From Rallus limicola (taxonomy: Eukaryota > Chordata > Aves > Gruiformes > Rallidae), in NCBI GenBank assembly GCA_022605955.1, contig JAKCOZ010000002.1, positions 71,714,783 through 71,778,782 of the forward strand: a stretch of 64,000 bases of DNA. The letters are read 5' to 3'. The position numbers and the translations under genes were made by a program. The notes beneath the pieces were generated by a model. It was given only the letters and a program-made list of their open reading frames with translations, made no database searches and was not told the DNA's origin. Numbering within the stretch: position 1 is the first letter of the stretch; each line of letters opens with the position of its first letter. Below are positions 11,323 through 23,200 of this stretch, piece after piece.

Positions 11323-12181
11323 GATCATATCCTTTATAGCTGTTTTGACCTTTTCTGTCCTATTAACTATGAACTGGCCAGATGAAAATGCAATTAAAAT
11401 GCCTGTTGATAAAAATGAGTAGTTAGTAACAAATAATTAAAAGTGCAACACAAGGAGACAAATTACTTCATTAACCTGTTTAGAGCTAATTCACAATGTA
11501 TGAACAAGTCTCTTTTTTAAAATGTTATTTCTTCATCTACTGGCCATTTGATGTGTACATTTACGTATTGATCATTTATAAATACTATTCCTGCTCTTGT
11601 TTTTAAGGGAAAGGAGATGGTTTTAGGTCTTGGCTCTAACAGGTACATTGTAGCCATGCATGATTTTGATAAGTCTTCCATGTCTGCAGGTTGCGATGGG
11701 ATGGGAGGGAGGGAAGGCACTATCAATACACTCATTTAACCAGGCAAATAAAATACACACTGTCATGAAGATGTGTTTTTTTTTCAAATCCTGATGGCTG
11801 TAAAACAGTAGCTGGATTTGAGATTAGCATGAGAGTATTGCTCATTTTGCAGTGTTGCATGAAGTTCAAAGACTGTTATTTTCCATAAAGGTTTATGTTT
11901 TTGCACTTTGGATAATTGCATGGGTATGTGGCTTACTGGGTTATATAGACAATTTTGGACTTAAATCTACTCCAGGGCTCACATATAAATTAGCTATTTG
12001 ATTGTGAAGGGTAAAGATTTTGATTAATAGGTGGATAAAAGGGATGTTGTTTCACAGGATTAATAATACTAGTGAACTGTTCTGGCAGAGCTGCATGTTA
12101 ATATTTGATCAGCCGTATTATTCCGGGGTGGTTACAGCCAAAGTATGTAAAAAAATAAATTACCACTCCTCTTTACCCTCA

Positions 12182-13266
12182 TGTGGTGGGTTGACCCTGT
12201 CTGGAGGCCAGATGCACTCCAAAGCTGCTCTATCACTGCCCTCCTAAACGGGACAGAGGAGAGAAAATTTAATAAAAGGCTTCTGGGTGGACATAAGGGC
12301 AGGGAGACATCACTCACCAATTACCACCATGGGCAAACCAGACTCAACTAGGGAAAAAAAAAAAAAATTATTTAATTTATTAGCAAAACAGTGTGGGATA
12401 GTGAGAATTAACCCCAATCTTAAAGCACCTCCCCCCAGCTGTCCTCAGGTTAATTCCTGATTTCTTATCCTTATTCCCCAGAGCAGCACAGGGGATATGG
12501 GGAATGTTGGTTGGCACCTAGTTCATCACGAGTTGTCTCTGACACTCCTTCAACCTCAAGGGGACTCCTCATACCCTTTCCCTGCGCCAGCATGGTGTCT
12601 CTCGCATGGGGGACAGTCCTCACCAACTTCTCCAATGTGAATCCTTCCCACAGGTTACTGTTCTTCACCAACTGCTCCCACATGGGTCCCTTCCATGGGC
12701 TGCACACCTTCAGGAACAGACTGCTCCAGTGTGGGATCCTCTTTCCAGGGGGCCACAGGTCTTGCCAGAAGCCTGCTCCAGTGTGAGATTCCCATGGGGT
12801 CACAGCGTACTTTGGGTGCCTCCACTTGCCCTGGGATAGGGTCCTCCCTGGGTTGCAGGTGGAATCTCTACTCTCCATCATCCTCTGTGTGCTGCAGGAA
12901 GACAGCCTGTCTCACTATGGTCTTCTCCATGGGATGCCAGGGAATATCTCCTCCAGCACATGGAGCACCTTCTCTCCCTCCTTCTTCAATGACTTTGGTT
13001 TCTGCAGAGCTGTTTCTCTCACATCTTCTCACTCATTTATCTGACAGCAGCTAGGTTGTGTTTTTTTTCCTTCTTAAATATATTATCCCAGAGACACTAC
13101 CACTGCTGCTGGTGGGCTCAGCCTTGGTCAGCAGCGGGTCCATCTTTGCACTGTCTGGTATTGGTTCTTTCAGACCTAGGGGGAGCTTCCAGCAGCTTCT
13201 CGCAGCAGCTACCTTTGAACCCTCTACAACCACCCAAACCTTGCCACTCAAACCAAAAATACTTCA
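12182..13266 (-). mobile_element. Near-complete solo LTR, type A
   Basis: Begins TGTGGTGGGTTGACCC at 12182, the reverse complement of the right end of the elements at 1-629 and 32545-33217, so its sense strand is minus. A minus-strand AATAAA lies at 12376-12381, next to the block shared with the other copies (GTGAGTGAT... on the sense strand). The interior (about 12590-12960) is a series of degenerate units built on 'tgctccagtgtggg...ccatgggctgca', roughly every 60-75 bases. The right end is placed near 13266, after 'ccaaaccttgccactcaaacc', and is approximate. At about 1.08 kb it is the longest copy here. Open frames of 136 codons (minus) and 119 codons (plus) come from the GC-rich units and are not retroviral genes. 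No internal retroviral sequence and no clear target duplication. Confidence 0.82.
12376..12381 (-). promoter_or_regulatory. Polyadenylation signal of the type-A LTR
   Basis: TTTATT on the plus strand, AATAAA in LTR sense. It sits in the position equivalent to 33032-33037 in the plus-strand copy and is followed in LTR sense by T/G-rich sequence, as a retroviral R-region poly(A) site would be. Function today is unlikely. Confidence 0.5.
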
Positions 13267-16200
13267 GACTGTACGTCATCTATCCATATTGAACCTGCAT
13301 CATCACATATTTGGTCCCTGATCTAGTGCAATCAAAATGACAACATTTTAAAGCTAAACCAGAGCATCCATACTGCTAACTATTCACTCTAGCCTGATGA
13401 ATTAATCTGAAAGAACTGGCAGAGGGACTGACTGTGTATATATAGTTATTCTGGCAAAGCAATAGAGTCTTCTTTTATTATGGGAAGAAAACAAGGGTAG
13501 TTAAAGCCTTGGAAGTTAGTCTCAATCCACCTTAAATGTAATTAAAATTCTATCTCTGTGCATACCTCTGATTCCTGCTCATGGACCTGTTATAGAGGTA
13601 TGCTTATTTGCCCTTGATGAGTTGTGAGTTTTCTGTGACTCTTACTGATGCTCAAACAGGTCTTCAGAAAATTTTAATTGTAAAGCACCTACGTGTTTAT
13701 CTCAGTAGGTGGGTTGCCTTGCATATATCTGTGTATGATACACATGTATACTTGTTATGAGAGGCAAACTTTTCTATTAGTTTGTATTTGATAGCTACAG
13801 GGTAAATGAAAGCACTATGAGGATCAATCACAGCAAAATTAAATCATCAAAGAAGCAAATTAATTTTCATCAGACTTTTTTTTTTTTAATGGCTAGCTAT
13901 AGGCTCCTAAATTTGTATCTAGCAATCTAAGCAAATGACCTCATTGCAGAAGTCCTGAATACCACACTACAAAGGCAGTGGGAGAAGGCATTTTTCTGGG
14001 ATCACTAAATGAACACTGTTCATGTGAGGCTGGAAACCTGTAGCTCTGAAAAAGAAAAGCTTGTACAAGTGAGATCTGAGTAGCAGAGATGTTACATAAA
14101 TGCAAGAATGGGCCAATGGACAATGAGGCACAAGGAGAAGATCTTTACCTTAGAGGGCTGAATGACCTTACAGTATCATGACTTCAAAAAAGTTCTCATA
14201 TGTGCTGAATGCATGTTTTTTCTGCCTTTCCCCATATTTTTAGTAAATAGATCTTCAAAGGGTTAATAACTCTGCAATCTCTTTTCTGGTATTTGCCATG
14301 TGAATAGTAATAGCTATCATGCAAAGAGAAATGAGTTCATATGGGCTTATTATAATGTACTGAAATATTTTCATGGAATTGCTCAGTAATTTTTTCTTCT
14401 TGTTGTATAACCCCACAAGATGCCTGTCAAAACTTGGTGTGAATATGCAAGCAACATATATTTTTCTCCAATGGAATATTTGAAATGAAAAGAATTTGCT
14501 TTTTCTTTGCACTGTAGTATTGCAAGTCATTAGGCAGTGGTCGTTTGTAGGCAGTGAATGAGATAGATGTGCCAAATATAATAAAACAGTAGGTCAGATA
14601 TTAATTATCAGCAAAATGATACACTATGATAATAATGAGACCTGATCTTGTGCCTCCAGGGTCACAAATTGTGTGTGGTTTTTTTTTCAGTCTGAAGCTC
14701 TGGAGAATCTCAGCGTTAGTTGAACTAAAATCTTAAGTAATTATATTTATTAGATAATTAGTCAGAACGGACAGTTTTGACATGCTATAACTGAACTTAC
14801 CTACCTAACATTTAAGTGACCATCAGAAAAAGTTATGATGTAGATTTAAGATGCTCTTGACTATTTTGATGCCAGCATTCGGTGCTATCCTATGCTTCCA
14901 CTTTTAATATAAACAAGCTCTACCTACAAAAATGTTTAAGTCTATTTACATATTTTACTTTTTACTGGGTAGAAAGTGCTTAAGAATATTTTTTCCTCTC
15001 TGTGATAGCTTCCCAGTTTAATTTTTTTCCCCCTATATTTTCCTGTTCCTTTCTCTGTGTCTCTGAGTTAGAGGTACGTGACTTCACACACCTTACCCTT
15101 ACAATAATTGCCCATGTATATGATTTTCTGTAGATTATTTTGGTTTTGATGAAACAGTGAAATGTCTGAGTTTAAACCCAACCCAGTTCTGACTAGGAAC
15201 TCCTGACTTCAGACTCTAAAAGCATATACTTTATAAAAGGACCAAACTCTGAAATATGCTTCAAATATATATCTGATTGCAATACTTAGTAACTTATACA
15301 AGATTTTACCAGAGAACATTTCTTCCCTATGCAATATGAGTTTAGGGGTATTTGAAGGCAATGATTAAATAAGACAGGAAATATTAATGCTCAAGTACTC
15401 CTAAGTCCACTGAGTGAAAAATGTTCTATGCTGCACAGATCTGGCCTTCTGTCTAGGTGTTTCTTAAAGCCTTGTGAACATCATATAGTTACTTCAATTA
15501 CCTTTTCATAAAGCAAATTAATGACGAGGAACAAATTAAAAATGGGACATTTTTTATTTTACCATGTGATTCAGAAAATGATACTGTTGAATAAACAACA
15601 GAAATTGACTTTGATAATTGAGGAGGGTAGACAATTTTTTTTTGGTATGTCTTTTGACTCTCAAACTAAAAACCAAATAATTTAACCACTTATAAGTTTG
15701 AAAAAATGTTTTATAGTTCCGTATATTGTGATTTCAAAGTTCAGTCTTGTAAAGGGAAGTAAAAATCAAAAGGGGCAGAGATTTGCCATTCTGTTTCCAG
15801 ATCCAATGAAAGTTTTCTGTTTTAGAAATCTGCAGCAGGTTCTACCTTTTCTCATGAATATTGGATTTAGAGTGTCAGGTTTAGTAACTTATCTACATTT
15901 ATCTACATTTAGTAATTTATCTACAATCATATAAATATAGCTGTAGAGAACAAGATTTTTCTTAAGACTAAGACCATATTCAAAATTTTAACTAAAACCT
16001 AGTGTTATTACGTAATCCCCCCCCTTTGATTACTGTATACTTACAGTAAATTCACTTGCATGGTTAAGAACTGTAGATCAAAGTGATATGATGGTTTATT
16101 TTAACACATTTATATCCTTTGACATTAAATAACAAATTATACAAGTCATATTAATTCATGTTTGAAAGTTATTCAAATGCAGTTTTGTATAAAAATGTTA

Positions 16201-17121
16201 GTCACAGCAGTGCAACCCTTTTGACAAAGACTTCACAAATGCAATGTTGGAAACACTGTGACTGTAATGACACCCTCCTACACAATGAAGGGGGGTAGTC
16301 TGCATGAAATTCTGAATTATCTGAGCTGGCAGTAGGGAAATAATTACTCTGAATTACACAGAACATAGATAATGTGACTTCCACACTCCTTTTCCTTATG
16401 TAAGACTGGCCTATCTTGCAGTCTGGACTGCAAATATCCATAAGGAGTTAACTACAGAGGTCTGTGGGGAGTGAATCTTCACAAATGTTTTCTAAACATC
16501 AGCATGCCTTAGAGCAGATGTTTTCCGTATGCACAATACCTTCCTCATAGACACTCTGACCTCAGCAAATGAATTGGTAGTACATACAAGCACAAACATT
16601 ATTAATCAAAGTGACAGAGAAACTTCCTGTAAATTTATATTCCTTTCCAATTTAATTTTTAAAAGAGGTCTGCAAAGAGGTCTGTTATGTTTTGATTTTC
16701 AGGTCCTCATCTTCTTTTTCTTTTATGCATAGCAATCTTCTAATGATCAGTCAGGAAATTATTTGTAGCAAAGGACTCATAACAAAAATTCACATTTTAC
16801 AGTAGCTTAGTAACAGCCTCATTTCCTCTTTCTACACATCCTTGACAGTGAAAAGGGCAACATAAGACACGTTAGGCATTGGAGTCTTTGGGTGTAAGGA
16901 ATAGCTTCGGAAAATCATACCTGCTACAGGTTCAGAGAGGCAGAAGCACAGATGGTCACTTGTTTTGGACCCCTGAGATTACACAACTTGTATTGGATGC
17001 CTTCTTGCTTCCACGTAAGCATTTTCGCATCTCTTAGGTCCCATGCAGACCACACTACCCTATCCTCTGCTCCTGGAAGCTCTAAAGATTAATTTCTCAG
17101 ACTTGTGTTTCTAACCTGATC
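13267..17121. other. Unique non-coding sequence
   Basis: AT-rich, stop-dense sequence. It has a 12-base T run (13876-13887) and a short tandem duplication (15880-15925, listed separately). Open frames up to 106 codons (14255-14575, minus) show no motif. No transposon recognised. Confidence 0.6.
15880..15925. repeat. Short imperfect tandem duplication
   Basis: TTTAGTAACTTATCTACA (15880-15897) recurs as TTTAGTAATTTATCTACA (15908-15925) with one mismatch. A 10-base partial unit TTTATCTACA lies between them. This looks like replication slippage on a 10- to 18-bp unit. Confidence 0.85.
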
Positions 17122-17228
17122 TCACAGAATCCCTGATTCTCAGGGGTTGGAAGGGACTGCTGGAGATCATCTAGTCTGAGCCCCCTGCCAGAGCAGTATC
17201 ACCTAGAGCAGGTTGCACAGGACAGTGA
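17122..17228 (-). mobile_element. CR1 LINE, 3' end fragment
   Basis: Read on the plus strand it is the reverse complement of a CR1 tail: TCACAGAATCCCTGATTCTC (17122-17141), then GGTTGGAAGGGACTGCTGGA (17145-17164), GATCATCTAGTCTGAGCCCC (17165-17184) and GAGCAGGTTGCACAGGAC (17206-17223). The octamer tail is reduced. Only about 100 bases of the element remain, so it was strongly 5'-truncated. Confidence 0.9.
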
Positions 17229-20054
17229 CCTCTGTCAGAGACATTGTCTCTAAAACACATGTAAAGCCTGAATAAAGATACTTCTGTGCAGAGAAATACC
17301 AACAAGAATAAGATTTTGGGTATCTCAGTGCAGATCTTCTTCAGTTCCTCTGCGGTAAAAGGGAGCGCAGGATATTTTTCAAATTCTTTGCATGCCAAAA
17401 TCAATGTGACCCTTCCCAAAGTTGTACTGTGAACAACGCAGTTCAAAAGCATTTAATGGTTATAGAACTCCATTCCTTATTTCTTATCCAGACATCTGTG
17501 TCAGGGCACTGTCGAGGTTTCACAGGTCTTATTCTGATGGGCAAATTCCACCCATAGCAATTTATTAGTACTTGCTAAATTCCAATATCTTTATTTCCTC
17601 CTCTGATAAAATGAATTCTGTAATAATGATTTTTTTTTTCTTCCCAACTTTCATTTCTTTTCAGGGGTTTATTAGTGTGTGGCTTCAGAAGGCTTATCTC
17701 CGCTGTATTCTCTTTGACATCTTCTTAATATATCTTTAAGCTAGTTTAATGCTCTGCCTGCCTGCTATTCTCAATACACTTATTATCGATGATAGGTGTA
17801 ATAGAAACAGTGTTACTTTTGAAAAATGTCTGGACATTTCGTTACTGTCATTTCACCGAGAAATAGGAGTTTGCTTAATGCATATGAAAAATACCAGCAG
17901 AAATAAAAGATCAAAAGGGATAAAAAAAAAATCAAAGCAATTTTTCTTATTTTCAGATGCCAAACTGAGACACCTCGGTGTACTTTAAACAATGATTTAT
18001 TAGTCTTTTGAGATTAGAGAAGTTTTTGTCTTAAGCAGAAAGTTTTCTTACCCTAAAAATAAAAGGGGAATAGCATAATGTACTAATTATTCTTGAAGTC
18101 TACATGTTAATGTGTCTCTATATGGAATTACTTTTTATAGCTGTCCCTTTGTCCATGTATCCTGATACAATAGCTGTAGTCCTAGCAGGAAAATAAATTA
18201 AATTAAAAACATAGTAAAAAAAAAAAATCTCATCTGATAATGAGAAGAAATGTGTTTTCAGCATAGCAACAAAAATGCTGTTTTGTCATATCATTTTCCA
18301 TTTCATTCATTATTTAATTTTTATCTGTAATCACCGAATTAGGTTTAGTTTCTGGGAAGGTCTCCTGTAAGGACAAGACTTTCACTACACAGGGCAAGCT
18401 GAAAAAAATACATCCTTCAATTTGCTTACAGACTGAACAGAGCTCAGCCACCACAGTCTGTCATGTAATTAACTCTGGGTTGTTTTTTGCATGGTTTTTG
18501 GTTTCGCATAATTTCTTGGTTACCTCTTTCTTGGAATGATAAAGAGTGAGAGAACACTTGAAGATTTTTAAATGGCAGAAAACACTCATTAACATTCATT
18601 AATTTCATTCATAACACTGAAAGCCTTACAAGTCAGTGACTGTTGTAGGTAAGTTGAAGTCAGACAGAAACAGAAAGCATCTTTCATCTGGACTTACCAT
18701 CAAAAAAGAAATATTTTTTCTGTTTCTTTTTCAATGAGGAGTAAGAAGATGGGCAGGAAAAACCCCACACATTCCAGTCAATTAAATCTCATATGTGTAG
18801 TTTTCTAAACATACCTTATACTTCACAAAGGCTTGGATGTCTGTTTTCCTGATTATATCTTTTGGCCTAATGACTTTTCTATGTAAATGTTGTTAATGTA
18901 TTTGGCACTGGCTATTACTAATGGTAGAGAACATATTAATTGACAAAAAAATGACACAGGTTGGGATACATTTGCTAGTGAATTTGTACTGATTCATTGC
19001 TTGATGTTATCATTATGAAATAGGAATCAGCCACCATTTTTCACTGAATTCTGAGTTGCTGGGTTTCTCTGTGGTTCATGTGGCAAGAACACTCTGAAAT
19101 GAAAGAGAAGAGATTTAAATAAAGCCTTGAAAAGCAGAACGAGATCTCGGTCTCTGCAGACTGAATATCTTGGTAATTATTGGAGAAACCACAGGGCCAA
19201 CACCTTAGCAGCTGTAAATCAGTAAAACTTTACTAAGCCCAACAGAACTACTTTAATTTAGAGAAGCCGACTATTACAGTATAATTTGGAGGGTTTTATT
19301 TGCAAGACACTCTGTCTAACAGCAGGTGCAAGGTACTTTCTATGGTTTAAGCTGTTTGTGAGGAATGAGATGGACTGACTAGGAAGAAAGGATTTAGTGT
19401 AGTTCATGTGAAAACTATAGTGACTGATTTAAAATGCACTTTAAAAAGCCTGCACAGCACTTGAAAAGAGCAATGAGGTTTGAATTGCCAGTTGTCTGAG
19501 GGGCAGCTCATTATGCATTAGAAACAAAACTTCATTTTATGTAAATGTTTCTGTGGTTCTTCTTGTATAATGCTCAATCAGGTACTTTCATTCTTGTGCT
19601 CAATACAGCATTATACTCTTCCAATTCTGTGACAGATACAGGGAAGTTATGCAGTGAATCAAGCGTACTACCATTGCAATGATTTTGGCATCTCAGTGCA
19701 TGAGCTGGTTATTGGTGTTCCATGATATTTTGCTTCAATTCTCAGAAAATGGTCTCAGATCAAAAAAATAACTCTGTTGTGCTGCCTATCTGTTGGCAAC
19801 CTCTAGTGTAAAGATAACAAAAATACCATGTCAACCTCAAAGTCTCATATGAGTACAAAAAAGTGCCATTAAACAGTATATGCATTATGGATCAATACTC
19901 TCTCATTCAATAGAGTAACTTTTTGTGTGATACTGAACAGTAATTACAAAGCATGAATATTTTAAACTGGACAATATTTTCAATAGCCCTTTAAAACACC
20001 AGTATAGTTTTTTACAATCATGATGTTTTAACCATTTGCTAAAGAGAATGCTGT
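17229..20054. other. Unique non-coding sequence
   Basis: AT-rich single-copy sequence with a 12-base A run (18216-18227). A minus-strand frame of 93 codons at 17171-17452 lies partly in the CR1 fragment and is not credible as a gene. Nothing else recognised. Confidence 0.6.
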
Positions 20055-20276
20055 CAGTCTCCTCTCCCAAGTGTTGGTCTTTTCCCCCAAATGTTGGTTA
20101 CTTCTCCCATGTAACTAGCAATAGGATGAGAGGAAATGGTCACAAGTTGCAACAGTGGAGGTTTATATTGGGTATTAGGACATGGTTTAGTTGACATGGT
20201 GGTGTTGGACAAACTGATTTTATGATCTTAGTAATCTTTTCCAACTTTAAAGATTCTATGATGTTATGATTCTCTG
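20055..20276 (+). mobile_element. CR1 LINE, 3' end with internal deletion
   Basis: The left half reads 'aactagcaataggatgagaggaaatggtcacaagttgc' in part (20117-20151) and GGAGGTTTATATTGGGTATT (20158-20177), as in CR1 3' regions. The right half reads ACATGGTGGTGTTGG (20195-20209), GATCTTAGTAATCTTTTCCA (20224-20243) and a tail GATTCTATGATGTTATGATT (20252-20271). The stretch that normally separates these halves (the 'aagcactggaacaggctgcccaggg' region of the family) is missing, so the copy has lost roughly 100-200 bases near 20180. Old and diverged. Confidence 0.88.
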
Positions 20277-23200
20277 CTTATGGTAGTGTTTCATGAAATG
20301 GAATCTCACTTTTGGTAGAGGTTTCTTTCTGGAGAATAAGCAGGGGAAAAAAAAATTTAGGGCTGAAATTTAAGTTGGTTCTAGTATAAATTCTTAATTT
20401 CCCATCTGGTGATACACATTGAAAAAATAACCACATTTCCTTCCTATTCTGATCTGTCCCTGACACTTCTAGAGCAATGAGTTCTAGTTCAGTACAAAAC
20501 CTATTTGTATGCTTAAGTCCTCTTAGATTCCCTAGTCACCTCAAAAATTGCATGTCCTTTTCTTTTAAAGAACTATGGATTCTTTTGTCTTGTCTTGTTT
20601 ACCTTCTTATGTAGCTTTTAGCTTGATGCTGCAGATCTTGTCTTTTCCCATTTTTTCGGCAATGCTAATGAACTCATTGCCAACTACAAGGCTGTGCTAT
20701 GATTACCTGGAGTTGTCAAAATTGACCTCTTTATTCCTTTTGGCAAGTAGAGAATTTTTAGAAACAAATATACATTAAGTGTAATGCACTGGCTTTCTAA
20801 GAATATATTTTGAGCTTTTTCAATTGTCTCACTAAATCTCTGGTCTCCAGTTTTGGGTGTCTTCTATTCCTCAATATCAGAGGAACCGTAGTTAGGATCC
20901 TAGTTTATCACATGTAAGAAAATGTAATTCACTTTTCTTATAGCCTTGAGTTATACAGAATGTTGAAGTCCTTTCTTAGTTGAGCAGCTAAGTATTTATC
21001 CACAGAGAACAGCATTTTGTACTGATGAGCCTTCAAGTTAGTTTTTACATGATTTCATAGACTCTGTGTCACATATAGCTTATAGAAACAAATATACTAT
21101 TATAATAATATTGTTTCACTACTGCATTTAGCAAAATTGGACTCTGTTTAAGAATTGAAAGCTATCTCTCACAATTTTAAATGACTTTCACTATTGTGGC
21201 TTTAGCTGTATAACAATGGAATCTCCTCCATTAAATTGTTCTATTTTCTCTTTTATTTTTCAAAAGTTTTTGTGCTCTTACCTGCAATTTGCCATGCCTC
21301 ATTCCTTGCCTGCAAGAGGTTTTTCTTTTAACCAGCATCAGTGGTATAAAATGGTTACATACATATAAGTGTATGAAAAAAGTATTTTCTTACAGTGAAG
21401 TCAAGGACAACAATCCACTTTATCTGGATTTGAAAAAATACACCCTTTCAAAATATTTCCCAGTTTTTAAAGGTTCACTTCACTGAGAATAACATTTTGT
21501 ATATCCGATTTGCAATGCAGAAACAATCCAAACACTTTTTTTTTTTTTTCCAAAACAAATCCATTTTTCAGATAAAAATAGATATCTGGGGGAATCACAC
21601 TTCTTCCCCAACTTTTTTGAAAATGTCTCCACAAAGCAGAATGTCTTGATGAACAAGCTTCTAATTTTTCAAAAGCAGACAGAAGAATTTATTTATAGAA
21701 ATAGGAACCTTGTCTGAAAATACTCAACCTGCAGCTCTGTTCATTTTATACACAGATAAGCCCACCACCTACCTGTCCCAGTGCCTTGCAAGTGTGGTGA
21801 AACATGCTGGTAAAGTTATGTACACTGTCTGATCTTACACCATTTAGATTTCAGTGCTTATATCTGAAACTACAGTTCTACCTAGGAGACAGCCATTAGC
21901 CAGAACACTTCTGGAAAACCATGTGTTTTTTAGGTGTCTTACAAATTATGTCTTTTAATGCAAGTTAATGCAGCTTTTGATATCTCAGTAGAATACCCAT
22001 GAATGGCAATACCCATTCCCAAGGTGATATAGTGAGGCAGAGGAAGGACCCCATATGAAGTAGCAACAATTGACAGTTTCAGTGGGAAGGATGGGGTGAT
22101 AATATATTTCACCACAGTTTGGTTTCTGAACAAAGTCGGTCCTTTGAATCTCAAACCTTATTTACAAATGAGTGATTGCAATCAATTAAGGATAATCTAC
22201 AGTTATATCGCATTGTTCAGGCATACGGTTAATGAGATAGACACTAAAAATGATTCACACATGCTATGTGGTAAAAATGTAATGTCCTTTGTAATATTCT
22301 CTATTAACAATGTCACAGTTTTATTCAATACATGCTGAAATGTTCAGAAACTTTATAACTTCTCATAGCAGTCTAAGCCTCTTGTAATTTTACTTTGCTC
22401 TAGTAAAGAAATACGGTCAACTTACAAATTGATTTTAGGGTGATTAGAAAGAATGAACAAACAAATAAACAGATTTTTTTGCTTCTGTCCATGTATAAAT
22501 TTTAGTGAACCTCCCTATTTACTGACTGATCGGGAATTAAATACTGTACATTCTAAGAAAATAAGCCTGTCATTTATGGATATTTATATCTGTGCATATT
22601 TATATGGTCCTGATTCATGGATAATCCCTTTAGTGATCATCAGCATGAAGAAACAGATATACTGAAATCAGAGTTGAGGAAGAAACACTGTTAGGATCAT
22701 TGGATTTATTCCCTTGCTAGCATAGCAAGATGGATTGGGAAGGCACCAGTAAATTAAATATGGGGAGTTTTCAGGCACATAAGATTTACCACATCTCATT
22801 AATAATTGAGTTTCCAGAGTGTTCCTGCTAGAGGGCCTAGTAAACATTCTGTTTAGCTGGGGCACGAACGTGTTTGTTGATCGAAATTTGGCATTTTGAC
22901 CAACCTCAGAAAAACGGTGTTTTATTTACTTATTTATCTTTTGCAGTGCCTTTGGATATTTTTAAGGTGAGTTGTTGTTTTGGTTTGTTTGGGTGTTTTT
23001 TCATGAAAGTGTCTCAACTGGTCATCAGTCTTTCAGACAAACAGTGACCTAAAGGATTGAGAAAAGGTTGCCTGAAGAGCAACATTGTTTACAGACTATC
23101 TGTCTTCTCATTTCACGTTTTGTTTCCTATGGTCATATATATGTTCTGGAAAAAAATAGCCATTAACCAGACATTAAATTCCAAAAGTAATCATAACCTA

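Larger units (their letters stand above)
8208..12181. other. Unique non-coding sequence
   Basis: AT-rich sequence with two candidate minus-strand open segments described separately (8432-8676 and 9543-9782) and a 17-base A run (11306-11322). No transposon recognised. The region 9790-11300 is stop-dense in all frames. Confidence 0.6.

Noticed and set aside
12471..13054. Open frames of 136 codons (minus) and 119 codons (plus)
   Set aside because: They lie entirely inside the type-A solo LTR and follow its degenerate units. LTRs do not encode the retroviral proteins.
16202..16441. 79-codon minus-strand frame with many cysteines
   Set aside because: No recognisable cysteine spacing, no signal peptide and no splice sites. 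Treated as chance.
17171..17452. 93-codon minus-strand frame
   Set aside because: Its C-terminal third is reverse-read CR1 tail and the remainder has no domain.
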